From Limisoma sp963601185 (GTDB lineage: Bacteria; Bacteroidota; Bacteroidia; Bacteroidales; Muribaculaceae): a stretch of 64,000 bases of DNA. The translations under genes were made by a program, and so were the position numbers. This document shows positions 51,325 through 60,582 of the stretch, one piece after another (the first letter of the stretch is position 1; every line of letters starts with the position of its first letter). The notes beneath the pieces were generated by a model. The model worked only from the letters and a program-made list of their open reading frames with translations, made no database searches and was not told the DNA's origin. The DNA is taken from the NCBI GenBank assembly GCA_963601185.1, contig CAVCEE010000004.1, positions 1 through 64,000 on the forward strand, read 5' to 3'.

Positions 51325-51407
51325 AATCAAGGCAACTTGAATTTTGCTCTTCCGAGGCGCCGCCTGTCTTGTTGAAAGATAGTGCAAGCCGAGGGAAAAG
51401 CAAAATC
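51296..51407 (-). repeat. Duplicated promoter-containing 33-mer upstream of miaB
   Basis: A 33-bp segment starting AAAGATAGTGCAAGCCGAGG and ending GCAAAATC occurs identically at 51296-51328 and 51375-51407, 79 bp apart. The first copy carries the miaB -33 and -7 boxes. In the second the last base of the -7 box is changed (TATCTTTC on the minus strand), so it may be weak or dead. Confidence 0.9.
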
Positions 51408-51424
51408 CCGACGTGCGGAAAATC

Positions 51425-51530
51425 GTATCAGCGAAGGGGGAGCGCGCCGTAGCCCACACCATTAAGGCTGAGGTAGGTGCTGGCGGCACCCCGACGGGGT
51501 GCAACTTAGTGATAATCAGTTTTTCCGACC
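51425..51530. repeat. REP-like element
   Basis: It contains GCGCGCCGTAGCCCACACC, GTGCTGGCGGCACCCCGACG and a GCACCCCGACGGGGTGC palindrome followed by AACTTAGTGATAATCAG, the same module order as in the 6.5-kb copy. The CTTCAG hairpin is missing. Confidence 0.7.
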
Positions 51531-51603
51531 TTGATAGGATTCGTGCTTAGTGGATGTCGCTCGGGGCGATGTCGAAAAAAAGTGGCGAAAAATTGACAAA
51601 ATA

Positions 51604-51634
51604 TTGTAGAAAATAAAAAATTGTCATACATTTG
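51604..51634 (+). promoter_or_regulatory. Promoter of the pepD gene
   Basis: TTG (51604-51606), 20 nt, TACATTTG (51627-51634). It lies about 70 nt ahead of the ATG at 51703. Confidence 0.6.
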
Positions 51635-51702
51635 GCGGCATAACTCTATATTATTTATCGCTACCTCGCATGCACACGCAAGGTGCCAAAAAAGAAACGC
51701 TT

Positions 51703-53256
51703 ATGAAAAAATGCAGATTTATGCTTGCTGCTGTTGCGACGATGTCATTGATGATGGCATCCTGTTCCAACGATGATCCTACGCCCGACAAGCCAGTAAC
51801 ACCGCCTTCCGATGAAACATTTGAAGCGCTGAAACAGTCGTCAATCAACGAGTTCCTCGAGTTTGCCAAGAATCCTCGTTTGGGTTTCCATCTCGACAAG
51901 GCAAAGGCTTACCTCAAAACGTGGGCTGAAAAGCACGGCTATCCGTTCTATTCCGATGACTTCGACAACGTGTGGATTGATGTGCCAGCCAACAATGAGG
52001 CTATGGCAAACTACCCGAAAGTGATACTTCAGGGACACACCGACATGATTTGCGCATCGAAGGCCGGCGAAACCTACGACTACACCACTGAAGTTGGCGA
52101 GCCTTACTACGACGGTGACCTTCTGAAAGGACGCAAAATCAACCTCGGTTCAGATGACGGCATTGGCGTGGGCATCGCTCTTGCCATCGCCTCTTCGGAT
52201 GTGCCTCACGGTCCGCTGCGACTGCTCTTTACAGCCAATGAGGACTACGATATGTCGGGAGCAATCAACCTTGATCCGTCGGTGCTCGATGCAGCCTATA
52301 TGATTAATATCGACGAGGAAGAAGCAGGAAAGATTTCCGTGGGATGTCTCGGCAGTTTCTCCCTTGAATTCAGGAAAGGTTACACCTCTGTTGCGGCAAC
52401 TCCCGACATGATGGCAGTGAACGTGAACATCACAGGTCTGCGAGGCGGACATAGTGGTGTGATGATTGGTGAACACCGGCTCAGTGCCACTACGGTTACT
52501 GCCGATATCGTCAGCAACGTGATTGCTCCTATAGGAGGCAACCTCATCTTTATCGACTGCGGCCGTGCCGAGAATGCGTTGGCGATTGAGTCGAACCTGG
52601 AGTTTGCTGTGCCATCAAGCAAAACTGCCGAGTGCAATGCGGAGATAGACAAGATACTGGCAAAATATATTGCCGAATATCCCGACGAGACTGAATTTGA
52701 CTATACTGTGATTGTGCACGATTTGGAGGACGACGACGAACTCTGCCCGGTGCAGCTCAATGCTGACTTGAAGGCATTCTTCTCCACGGCGACACAGGGT
52801 GTGATTGAATGGGAGGACAATCTTCCTTCGAAGTCGAACAATATCGGTGTGATTCACATGCACGACGCAGATTTGTGGATTGAAGATATGTTCCGCTCCT
52901 ACAATGCGCAATGGATAGAATCAGAAAGAGCGCGTTTGCTCGGCGAAGGCGTGAAACTGGGATTTGACGGCAGTGTGACTGGACACGTGCCGACGTGGGA
53001 CACTCCGGGAGTCAGCCCGTTGAAGGACCTGGTTTACAAGTACTATAAAGATGCCAATCCTAACGCATTCGTCGACAAGGCGAAAGGCGGTCTGGAATGC
53101 GCATATTTCGTGCTCAAAAATCCGCAACTCTATGCAGTGTCGGTTGGCCCGCAACTCGACGGCGCCCACACCATCGACGAAGCAGTGCACGTGAGCACTA
53201 TCACGCCTCTGCTCAAGGCGATAGTCAACACGTTGCAGCACATCAACGAATTGTGA
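51703..53256 (+). CDS. pepD: Lipoprotein M20 aminoacyl-histidine dipeptidase (PepD type)
   Basis: A 517-residue metallopeptidase of the PepD/carnosinase type with a lipoprotein signal (lipobox MMASC, Cys21) followed by a Pro/Asp/Thr linker; most PepD proteins are cytoplasmic. Metal-site stretches: LQGHTDM, GSDDGIGVGIALAI, and RGGHSG; later KGGLECAYF and AHTIDEAVH. The usual DE-E-GM.GA motif reads TANEDYDMSGA, so one metal-ligand Glu is replaced by Asp. It would cleave Xaa-His and other dipeptides outside the cytoplasm. The start at 51703 (MKKCRF) opens the signal peptide; 11 extra upstream codons have no support. Confidence 0.9.
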   Translation: MKKCRFMLAAVATMSLMMASCSNDDPTPDKPVTPPSDETFEALKQSSINEFLEFAKNPRLGFHLDKAKAYLKTWAEKHGYPFYSDDFDNVWIDVPANNEAMANYPKVILQGHTDMICASKAGETYDYTTEVGEPYYDGDLLKGRKINLGSDDGIGVGIALAIASSDVPHGPLRLLFTANEDYDMSGAINLDPSVLDAAYMINIDEEEAGKISVGCLGSFSLEFRKGYTSVAATPDMMAVNVNITGLRGGHSGVMIGEHRLSATTVTADIVSNVIAPIGGNLIFIDCGRAENALAIESNLEFAVPSSKTAECNAEIDKILAKYIAEYPDETEFDYTVIVHDLEDDDELCPVQLNADLKAFFSTATQGVIEWEDNLPSKSNNIGVIHMHDADLWIEDMFRSYNAQWIESERARLLGEGVKLGFDGSVTGHVPTWDTPGVSPLKDLVYKYYKDANPNAFVDKAKGGLECAYFVLKNPQLYAVSVGPQLDGAHTIDEAVHVSTITPLLKAIVNTLQHINEL

Positions 53257-53284
53257 CAATAACGTCTCTGTAAGACAATAAGAC

Positions 53285-53321
53285 GAGAGGGCGTCGGGAA
53301 ACCGATGCCCTCTCCTGTTTT
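53285..53321. terminator. Bidirectional terminator between pepD and the permease gene
   Basis: GAGAGGGCGTCGG and CCGATGCCCTCTC pair around a GAAA loop (53285-53314), followed by CTGTTTTT on the plus strand. The permease stop on the minus strand is at 53321. Confidence 0.88.
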
Positions 53322-54121
53322 TACTTGCCGAGGCGTTTGATGAGACGGGCGAGGGCGTAGGTGGCGATGAGGGTAAGCACTACGGTTGCTGATGCCGGGA
53401 TGTTGGTCAGGTAGGCTATCATCAAGCCAGCCATCGAGCAGACCACGCTGACGGCTGCGGCAAGGAGAGTCATCGGGCGCAGACGGTTGGTAAACACTTC
53501 CGCCGTCATCTGTGGCATAGCGAAGAGCGACATCAGGAGCATAATGCCTATAAGTTTGAGCGTCAGTACGATGCAGACGGCAACAAGCACCGTCATAAGT
53601 CCGTTGACCAATGCCACCGGCATGCCGATGGTGCGCGCATAGTCGGAGTCGAAGGCGCAAGCCACGATAGGGCGGTAGAGCAGGGCGGTTATTACGAGCA
53701 ATGCCACGAGAAATCCCGCAAAAAGGAGTAGGTCGGCACGGGTGATTGTGAGAATGTTGCCGAAGAGAAACGATTGCAGTTCAGGCACGTAGCCCGGCGT
53801 GAGAAACACAAACAGGATGCCCAGCGCCATGCCCAACGCCCACACCACCGAGATGGCAGAATCCTCGCGCACGCGCTGCCGCGTTGAGAGCCACTCCACG
53901 CCTACGGCAGATGCCACGGCAAAGACCCCGGCGGTGAGTATCGGACTGATGCCAAGGAAGTAGCCGAGCCCCAAGCCGCCGAACGAGGCGTGGGTTACTC
54001 CGCCAGCCACAAACATCATACGGCGCGCCACCACATAGGTGCCTATCAGCGCCGAGGCGATGCTCACAAGCAGAAGTCCGATGAGCGCATTCTGGAAAAA
54101 CGTATATTCAAAAATCTCCAT
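53321..54121 (-). CDS. Metal ABC transporter permease (ZnuB/MntB family)
   Basis: The 266-residue inner-membrane protein has eight predicted helices and the ABC-3 pattern: N-terminal SALIGTYVVARRMMFVAGGVTH (split across helix 1-2), LGYFLGISPI, and KLIGIMLLMSLFAMPQMTA in the second half. Such permeases import Zn, Mn or Fe. No ATPase or binding-protein gene is near; they must be elsewhere if the transporter works. It is last in the porX-aroA-Cys-rich protein-permease run, 4 nt after the previous gene. Confidence 0.87.
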   Translation of the reverse strand: MEIFEYTFFQNALIGLLLVSIASALIGTYVVARRMMFVAGGVTHASFGGLGLGYFLGISPILTAGVFAVASAVGVEWLSTRQRVREDSAISVVWALGMALGILFVFLTPGYVPELQSFLFGNILTITRADLLLFAGFLVALLVITALLYRPIVACAFDSDYARTIGMPVALVNGLMTVLVAVCIVLTLKLIGIMLLMSLFAMPQMTAEVFTNRLRPMTLLAAAVSVVCSMAGLMIAYLTNIPASATVVLTLIATYALARLIKRLGK

Positions 54122-54125
54122 AAGT

Positions 54126-54551
54126 CTAACTTTTAGCCCTGCGTTCGCGTTCCTCGCTCACGAGCAGCAGCAGTTCGTCCTTTACACACGACGGCATCTC
54201 AATGCCCCTCAGTTGCAGCGACCGTGCCCATCCAGCAATGTCGTCGGGCAGGAGAGTGAGCAGCACGTCGCGGAACTCCTCAATCTGTGCGTCGTCGTAG
54301 TCGCCGGCAGGGATTCCCTTGTAGCGGTCCAAATCCTCGTCTTCGTAGTATACGATTTCGGTGGAGAGTGCCGCCAGCGAGTCCTTCTCACAGGCGATGT
54401 GCATGCCGCAACACCCCTCTTCCGCCACTTCTTCAGTCTCCTCGGCGGCATCAGATCCTTCCGGGCGGCGCTTCTCGCCGATGCGGTGGAAGATGTAGAG
54501 AATCGCGCCGAAGCCTACGGTTACAGCCAATATGATGAGAGCCGGTGTCAT
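54126..54551 (-). CDS. Small membrane-anchored Cys-containing protein, function unknown
   Basis: A 141-residue protein with one N-terminal helix (about 3-20), a very acidic stretch (DAAEETEEVAEEG, about 34-46), then GCCGMHIACEKDSL with three Cys and a His, which could bind a metal. The remainder is acidic and helical. I recall relatives encoded next to this permease in other Bacteroidetes, sometimes annotated as phospholipase without support. It overlaps aroA by 4 nt (ATGA) and the permease starts 4 nt after it, so all three are translationally coupled. Confidence 0.7.
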   Translation of the reverse strand: MTPALIILAVTVGFGAILYIFHRIGEKRRPEGSDAAEETEEVAEEGCCGMHIACEKDSLAALSTEIVYYEDEDLDRYKGIPAGDYDDAQIEEFRDVLLTLLPDDIAGWARSLQLRGIEMPSCVKDELLLLVSEERERRAKS

Positions 54552-55801
54552 TTCGTAATACTTAGTTTAAATCCCACTTGTTCAAGGTGCTGCCAGTAGT
54601 CGGGGTAGGACTTCGACACCACTCCGGCATCAAGGATTGTAAGACCCGGCACGCAGACGGCGGCAGGCGCAAAAGCCATAGCCATACGGTGGTCGTCGTA
54701 GGTGCGTATCTGCGGACAGGCATCGGCGGTGATGCGGCTGCCGTCCCACGACAGGGCTGTGTCGCCAATCACCTCGATGGCATAGCCGAGCGATGCCAGT
54801 TGGGCGCGCAGAGCCTCGAGACGGTCGGTCTCCTTGATGCGGAGAGTGGCGAGCCCGTCGATGCGGAACGGGATGCCCATAAGGCACGCCGTCACCACTA
54901 TGGTCTGCGCTATGTCGGGCTGGCTCGAAAGGTCGAGCGTAAGGGTTTTCGCGATGCATTCGGGAGTGTGCTTAAGTACCACGCCCTCAGATGTATAAAC
55001 CGTTTCCACGCCGAAATTGCGGAAATATTCGGCGATGCGGCTGTCGCCTTGCAGACTGTTGGCGGACAAGCCTTTCAGCACAATCTGCAAATCCGGGCAG
55101 AGAGCCTTGATTTCGTACCAGTAACTCGCTGCCGACCAGTCGCTTTCCACCGTCAGAGTGTTAGCCTTGTACGGCTTGGCGGCAATCGCTATTTCAGCCT
55201 CTCCCACAGTTACTTCCGCGCCGAAATGGCGCATCAGCGCAGCCGTCATCTCCACATACGGTCGCGACGTGAGTCCGCCCTCTATCTCAATGGTCAGTCC
55301 GCTTTTCATCATCGGCGCAATCATCATCATCGCCGACACATACTGCGAACTCACGTTGCCGCGCATCTGCAGCGGTGCTTGTGCCTCAAGATGGCGGCCA
55401 TCGATGCCGAGCGGCGGAAAACCCTCCTCGCCGATATAGTCAATCTCTGCACCGCAGTGGCGAAGTGCCTCCACCAGTTCGCCGATAGGGCGGCGGCGCA
55501 TACGTGGCGAGCCGTCGAGCGTGACCGTGCGCCATGGTTGCATGGCGAAATATGCTGAAAGAAAGCGCATAGCAGTGCCAGCCGCGCCGATGTTGACGGT
55601 TTGGGCGTGGGGCGAGGCAAGGGCTTGGCGCATAGCGTTGGTGTCGTCGCAGTCGGCAACGTTGCTGATGGTGCATCCGCCAGTCAACGCACTGATAATC
55701 AGCGCGCGGTTGCTGATGCTCTTCGATGCCGGCAGACTGATGGTTTCGGCGTTGCCCGGAGCCTTCGGCGCTTGTTCTATGGTGTAGTTGAATTTATCCA
55801 T
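54548..55801 (-). CDS. aroA: 3-phosphoshikimate 1-carboxyvinyltransferase (EPSP synthase)
   Basis: The 417-residue shikimate-pathway enzyme joins shikimate-3-phosphate and phosphoenolpyruvate. Visible motifs: LPASKSISNRALI (about 23-35), NIGAAGTAMRFLSAYFA (about 71-87), SSQYVSAMMMIAP (about 152-164), the KETDRLEALRAQL stretch and DDHRMAMAFA. It is 3 nt downstream of porX and overlaps the next gene by 4 nt. Confidence 0.96.
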   Translation of the reverse strand: MDKFNYTIEQAPKAPGNAETISLPASKSISNRALIISALTGGCTISNVADCDDTNAMRQALASPHAQTVNIGAAGTAMRFLSAYFAMQPWRTVTLDGSPRMRRRPIGELVEALRHCGAEIDYIGEEGFPPLGIDGRHLEAQAPLQMRGNVSSQYVSAMMMIAPMMKSGLTIEIEGGLTSRPYVEMTAALMRHFGAEVTVGEAEIAIAAKPYKANTLTVESDWSAASYWYEIKALCPDLQIVLKGLSANSLQGDSRIAEYFRNFGVETVYTSEGVVLKHTPECIAKTLTLDLSSQPDIAQTIVVTACLMGIPFRIDGLATLRIKETDRLEALRAQLASLGYAIEVIGDTALSWDGSRITADACPQIRTYDDHRMAMAFAPAAVCVPGLTILDAGVVSKSYPDYWQHLEQVGFKLSITK

Positions 55802-55804
55802 CGG

Positions 55805-57349
55805 TTATTTCGGTTGCATCGTGATTATAGGCACGAGCATCTCCTCCAGGGATATGCCTCCGTGCTGGAACGTCTCCTTGTAGTACTGCACGTAGTAGTT
55901 GAAGTTGTTTGGGTAGGCGAAGAAATCGTGGTTCATTGCGAAGATATACGATGTGGAGATGTTGGGCGCAGGCAGGCCGTAGCGTTCCGGTCGCTTGATT
56001 TCATACACCTGCCGCTCGTTGTAGCCAAGGTTCTTGCCGAGTTTGTAGCGGAGGTTGGAGTTGGTTGCCTTGTCGCCTACCACCTTTATCGGGTTGTCCA
56101 CACGGATTGTGCCGTGGTCGGTGGTGAGCACCACGCGTGCGCCGCTCTCGGCGATGCGCTTCAGCAACTCACTTGCCGAGGAATGGCGGAACCACGACTC
56201 GGTGAGCGAGCGGTAGGCGGCGTTGTTAGATGCCAGTTCGCGTATCATCTTTGACTCCGTGCGTGCATGCGACAGCATATCTATGAAGTTGAACACTATG
56301 ACGTTGAGGTCATAGTTGCGGAAGTTGGCGAAGTTCTGCAGCAGGCGTTCGCCGTACTGCGTTTCGTATATCTTGTTGTAGGAAAACTTGTATCGCTTGC
56401 GGTAGCGGTCGAGTTGCGTCTGGATGAGCGGCGACTCGTTGAGGTTCTTGCCCTCCTCGGAGTCCTCGTCGACCCAGAACTGAGGGAACATCTTCTCTAT
56501 CTGCACAGGCATCAAGCCCGAGAAGATGGCGTTGCGCGCATACTGGGTGGCAGTGGGGAGAATGGTGGTGTAGAGGTCCTCCTCCACGTTGAAATATTCC
56601 GACAGGATAGGCTTGATGATGCGCCACTGGTCGAGGCGGAAATTGTCGATGAGGATGAAAAACACCTTTTCTCCCTTGTCGAGCAGCGGAAACACCTCCG
56701 TTTTGAAGATTTCGTTGCTCATAAGCGGATGCTCGCCGCCGTTGACCCATCCCTCGTAGTTGCGCTTCACGAATTTGGCAAACTCCGCATTGGCTTCGTT
56801 TTTCTGCATCAGCAGCAACTCGTCCATATTGGTCTCCGTCTGTGACAGTTCCATCTCCCAGAACACCAGTTTGCGGTAGAGTTCGTACCAGTCCTCGATC
56901 TTGTCCGACTCACTGATTTGCTGCGAAATGCGGCGGAACTCCTGCTGGTAGTCGTTGGTAGCCTTTTCCGATACCAACCGCCCCGAATGCAGGTTCTTTT
57001 TCAGCGACATAAGTATCTGGTTAGGGTTGACTGGCTTGATGAGGTAGTCGGCAATCTTGTTGCCGATGGCCTGGTTCATGATGTTCTCCTCCTCGCTCTT
57101 GGTAATCATGATTACCGGCACGTCGGGCTGTATTTGCTTGATGCGTTGCAGTGTTTCGAGTCCGCTGATGCCCGGCATATTCTCGTCGAGGATAATCAGG
57201 TCGAAGGGCGTGGTCTCCACTTGGTCGAGCGCGTCAGCGCCGTTGTTGACCGTAGCCACGTCGTAGCCCTTCATCTTCAGAAACATGATGTGGGGCTTCA
57301 GCAAGTCGATTTCGTCGTCTGCCCAAAGTATTTTGCCGTTATTTTCCAT
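55805..57349 (-). CDS. porX: PorX-type response regulator with PglZ domain
   Basis: A 514-residue protein with a CheY-like receiver (about 6-122; phospho-acceptor Asp55 in LIILDENMPG, acidic pair DD 11-12, Lys near 105) and a long C-terminal PglZ/alkaline-phosphatase-like domain (about 160-514; FILIDNFRLDQWR, LTTDHGTIRV). PorX with sensor PorY controls the type IX secretion system in Porphyromonas, and its PglZ part cleaves oligonucleotides. The start at 57349 (MENNGKILWADDE) is the usual PorX N-terminus. First gene in the operon with aroA; no porY or T9SS genes are in the window. Confidence 0.93.
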   Translation of the reverse strand: MENNGKILWADDEIDLLKPHIMFLKMKGYDVATVNNGADALDQVETTPFDLIILDENMPGISGLETLQRIKQIQPDVPVIMITKSEEENIMNQAIGNKIADYLIKPVNPNQILMSLKKNLHSGRLVSEKATNDYQQEFRRISQQISESDKIEDWYELYRKLVFWEMELSQTETNMDELLLMQKNEANAEFAKFVKRNYEGWVNGGEHPLMSNEIFKTEVFPLLDKGEKVFFILIDNFRLDQWRIIKPILSEYFNVEEDLYTTILPTATQYARNAIFSGLMPVQIEKMFPQFWVDEDSEEGKNLNESPLIQTQLDRYRKRYKFSYNKIYETQYGERLLQNFANFRNYDLNVIVFNFIDMLSHARTESKMIRELASNNAAYRSLTESWFRHSSASELLKRIAESGARVVLTTDHGTIRVDNPIKVVGDKATNSNLRYKLGKNLGYNERQVYEIKRPERYGLPAPNISTSYIFAMNHDFFAYPNNFNYYVQYYKETFQHGGISLEEMLVPIITMQPK

Positions 57350-57389
57350 AATCCGTTGTCGCAAATTCGGCTGAATAGCCATTAATGTG

Positions 57390-57397
57390 CAAAATTA
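57390..57397 (-). promoter_or_regulatory. Candidate porX -7 element
   Basis: Minus-strand TAATTTTG (57397-57390) fits TAnnTTTG; no TTG is seen at the usual distance. It is 40 nt from the porX ATG. Confidence 0.4.
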
Positions 57398-57455
57398 ATG
57401 ATTTTTGCGTATGCCTACATTGAATTAATGTTAACGCCGGCAATCGGGCGCACGG

Positions 57456-60365
57456 CTACAGCCTCTGGAGGAACTCCACGAGGTTGATGTCGCGGCTCAG
57501 GTCCATCTTCTTGCGCAGACGGTAGCGCGCCATCTCCACGCTGCGGTATGACATATTAAGCAGCGGCGCTATCTCCTTGGAACTCAAACCCATCTTCAAG
57601 TATGCACACAATCTCTGGTCGTTGACGTTGAGTTGCGGGAAGTGTTCGGTGAGTCGCTTGAGGTAGTTTTCGTAGACCACATCGAAATTCTGCGCAAACT
57701 TGTGCCAGTCGTCATCGTGCGAGATGTTCTCCTTGATGAGTTTCTGGATTTTGCCCAACTGCTTATCGGCGCTCGGCGGAATGCTCTCGCCGCTTTCCTG
57801 CAACTTGCTGATCTGGTTGGAGATGTCGATGAGAATCTCGTTTTTGCGCATCACGTTCATCGTGGCATTCGACAGTTCCTGCGACTTGTGGCGCACGTCG
57901 TGCTCCAACTGCGTGCTCTTCAGCCGGGAAATCTCGTTTTCGCGGCGCAGCGACTCCTCTTCTGCCATACGCTTGTATTCGAGCATCTCTTTCTCCTTGC
58001 GCTTGGCAAGCAGGATTGCCGTTTTGCGCGCTTTCTTCTTGACGTAGCCGTAGAGGAAATATGCCCCTGCAACGATGACAATCATATAGAGCGCGATAGC
58101 CCATGTGCTGCGATACCACGGCGGCGCGATGGTAAACTTGAAGGAGTATTCCGAACTGCTGTCGTCGTAGCGGTTGAACGAGCGGATATGGAGCGTGTAT
58201 GTGCCCTCGTGCAGTTGCGTGTATTCCTTGGAGTTGGCTGCTCCGTAGGCACTCCACTGCGAGTCGTAGTTTTCGAGATAGTAACTATAGAGTACTGCGC
58301 CATCCTCGCGGAACTCCGGGCAGATGAACTCAAACCGCAGGGAGTTGAGGTCGTAGGGCAGTTCCAGCGTGTTGTTGTGGAGCGCACCGCCAGCGGTGTA
58401 GATGAGCGAATCGGGGGCGGTGGCGTAGATGTTGCTCACAAACAGTTTGCTCTTCCAGTCCACGCGGTGCTCGCGGTCAACGTCGATGGCATAGAAGCCG
58501 TCCTCGTTGGTCACGATGAGTTTGCGCGGAGAGATGAAGTTGAAATGCTCGAAGCCCACTATCAGTTTGTCGAGCAGTGGCTTATAGGTTATCGAGTCGA
58601 TGCTGTAAGTGCCTGTGGCGTTGTAGAATGCAGCGCAGATGTATTTGCCCGACACTCCCCACACATCGTTGGCGGGCGACTGATAGAGTCGCACGGAGGT
58701 GTGGAGTCCGAAGATGCTGTTGAACTTCTCGTCCTGTACCATCCTGTCGGTATGGCTGTTGTAGCGGTAAAATCCGCCTTCGGTGGAGAATGCGAGGTCG
58801 CCGTTGATTTTATACAGGGTGTTGTTGCGGTCGGTGGGGAAGCCTTTGGTGTGGTTGTAGAGGTCAACCTTGTCAAACTTTGTCAGTGATTTGTTGAGAC
58901 GCAGTTTGTATACACCTTTCATCCAATGACTTATCCAGATGTTGCCGAACTCGTCCTCAATCATCCGTCCGCCGGCCTCGTTGTAGCCGTCGATGCGGTT
59001 TGCCATCACCCAGCGGTCGCCTTGGCGGCGCAAGAGGAAGAAATTCTCATAGGTCGACGCCAACGCCATGTCGGGATGCTTGCGCAGCGGTATCACCGCC
59101 CATGTACCTGGAATGCCCTCGATTTGCTGCGCCTTGCCACCTTTGAGTTGGTAGAGGCCGAGGTCGCAACTCACCAGCACGTCGTGACCGATGGTGTCGA
59201 TGCCCCACACTTGACTCTTGAGCAGCGACACAGGTTTCACCGGTTCAGCCGCCGCCGAGAGGGGGTAACCGGTGGCGTAGAGTCCGCGGTTGGTACCCAT
59301 CAGCAGGGTGTTGCCGAGAAGCAGCGATGCATAGCCGGCTCCGTAGACGTTCGATGAGCCGAACACCGTCGATACTGGCGAGTTGTAGAGCACATAGTCG
59401 ATGCCGTTGTCGAGGCCCAGCCAGATGTTGTCCATACGGTCGAAGTCGATGCTCAGCACCGTGTTGTTCTGCAATCCCGTCGCCATATTGATGAAGGTGT
59501 TGCTGCCGTTGGATATGTCCTTGATTATTATGCCGTTGTTGACCGTACCAAACACCAGTTCGCTTTCGTTGGTCGCTGCGCAAAACACCTGGTTGGCTTT
59601 GAGAAACGGGTCGATGTCCATTTCAAACGGCTTTATCGTTGCACCGTCGTAGATGAACACACCATTGAACTCCGTGACAATCAAAATGTTGCCCTTGAGA
59701 TACGGGAGCAAGGCGCAGACTCGCTTACCCTTTATCAGGTCGTTGCCAGCCACGTCCTTGAAGTTCTTGCCGTTGAGCAGGCTGATGCCGCCCTCTTTGG
59801 ATGCAATGTAGAGTCGGCTGCGGATAAGTGCCGAAGTGGTAATTTTGTATTTATAAGGTATGGTTATTGATTTCTGTCCGTCGAATCGTAGCAGTTTGAA
59901 GTCGCTCTGAAACCAGATGTACTTGCCCGACTTGTGGATGTTCCACACCTCGGTGAAGTGCCGCTCGTTGGCAGGAAGTGTGGGCATCAGACTCTTGTAG
60001 ACGAAACTACCGCGGTTGGGGTCGTTGTAGTAGTAGCCGAACTCCTCCGAGCCGCCGGCATAGATGCGCGAAGTAGCCTCGTCGTAGAGCAGTGAGCGCA
60101 CCGAGGTGTAGTTGCCGTTGGGGCAGAGAGTCCAGTTTTTGCTGTCGTAGATGAGCAGTCCGGAATTGTTGGCGAAGAGCATCCGGCCGTAGTTGTCCTG
60201 GCGGATGTCCCAGTTCTGGGTGCCTCCTTTATAAGCGGAGCGGGTGTAGTTTCTCACCAGCGGATAACTCGCTTCCAGGGTGACGGATGAAAACAACGTC
60301 ACCAAAACAATCGCCAGCCTGAGCATGTGGCTGCGGATTTTGATATTTTCGACAGAAATTTTCAT
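57456..60365 (-). CDS. Membrane-spanning regulator with propeller, Y_Y_Y and LuxR-type HTH
   Basis: A 969-residue SusR-like regulator. A signal/anchor is near residues 14-31, two-component-type beta-propeller repeats fill the periplasmic part (about 35-660; DNIWLGLDNGIDYV, GNIWISHWMKGVYKL), a Y_Y_Y domain follows (about 665-740, ending YSFKFTIAPPWYRS), then one helix (about 750-770), a long coiled coil (about 775-850) and a LuxR-type HTH at the end (about 905-965; LCAYLKMGLSSKEIAPLLNM). It has no kinase or receiver, so it is a one-piece receptor and DNA-binding protein. It is divergent from susC, its most likely target. The ATG at 60365 (MKISVENIK) is preferred; 60326 (MLRLAIVLV) is a good alternative. 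Confidence 0.85.
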   Translation of the reverse strand: MKISVENIKIRSHMLRLAIVLVTLFSSVTLEASYPLVRNYTRSAYKGGTQNWDIRQDNYGRMLFANNSGLLIYDSKNWTLCPNGNYTSVRSLLYDEATSRIYAGGSEEFGYYYNDPNRGSFVYKSLMPTLPANERHFTEVWNIHKSGKYIWFQSDFKLLRFDGQKSITIPYKYKITTSALIRSRLYIASKEGGISLLNGKNFKDVAGNDLIKGKRVCALLPYLKGNILIVTEFNGVFIYDGATIKPFEMDIDPFLKANQVFCAATNESELVFGTVNNGIIIKDISNGSNTFINMATGLQNNTVLSIDFDRMDNIWLGLDNGIDYVLYNSPVSTVFGSSNVYGAGYASLLLGNTLLMGTNRGLYATGYPLSAAAEPVKPVSLLKSQVWGIDTIGHDVLVSCDLGLYQLKGGKAQQIEGIPGTWAVIPLRKHPDMALASTYENFFLLRRQGDRWVMANRIDGYNEAGGRMIEDEFGNIWISHWMKGVYKLRLNKSLTKFDKVDLYNHTKGFPTDRNNTLYKINGDLAFSTEGGFYRYNSHTDRMVQDEKFNSIFGLHTSVRLYQSPANDVWGVSGKYICAAFYNATGTYSIDSITYKPLLDKLIVGFEHFNFISPRKLIVTNEDGFYAIDVDREHRVDWKSKLFVSNIYATAPDSLIYTAGGALHNNTLELPYDLNSLRFEFICPEFREDGAVLYSYYLENYDSQWSAYGAANSKEYTQLHEGTYTLHIRSFNRYDDSSSEYSFKFTIAPPWYRSTWAIALYMIVIVAGAYFLYGYVKKKARKTAILLAKRKEKEMLEYKRMAEEESLRRENEISRLKSTQLEHDVRHKSQELSNATMNVMRKNEILIDISNQISKLQESGESIPPSADKQLGKIQKLIKENISHDDDWHKFAQNFDVVYENYLKRLTEHFPQLNVNDQRLCAYLKMGLSSKEIAPLLNMSYRSVEMARYRLRKKMDLSRDINLVEFLQRL

Positions 60366-60550
60366 AGACTGATTAAACACTTTTTTTGCCTGTCCAAAAT
60401 TGGGGAAAAATTCATTGTTGAGTGCTATCGAAAAATATGTTATACAACATGTTTTTTATAACTATTTGAAAATCAATGGCTGAAAAATTTGGAATATACG
60501 CTTGTAGGGGTGCTTGTTGTGTGATGTTGAGTTTTTTGTGAGTGATTTTT

Positions 60551-60582
60551 TTGTGATTATCCGTTAATAGACGATAATTTTG
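60551..60582 (+). promoter_or_regulatory. Candidate susC promoter
   Basis: TTG (60551-60553), 21 nt, TAATTTTG (60575-60582). The leader would be about 70 nt. The regulator gene on the other strand starts about 190 nt away. Confidence 0.55.
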
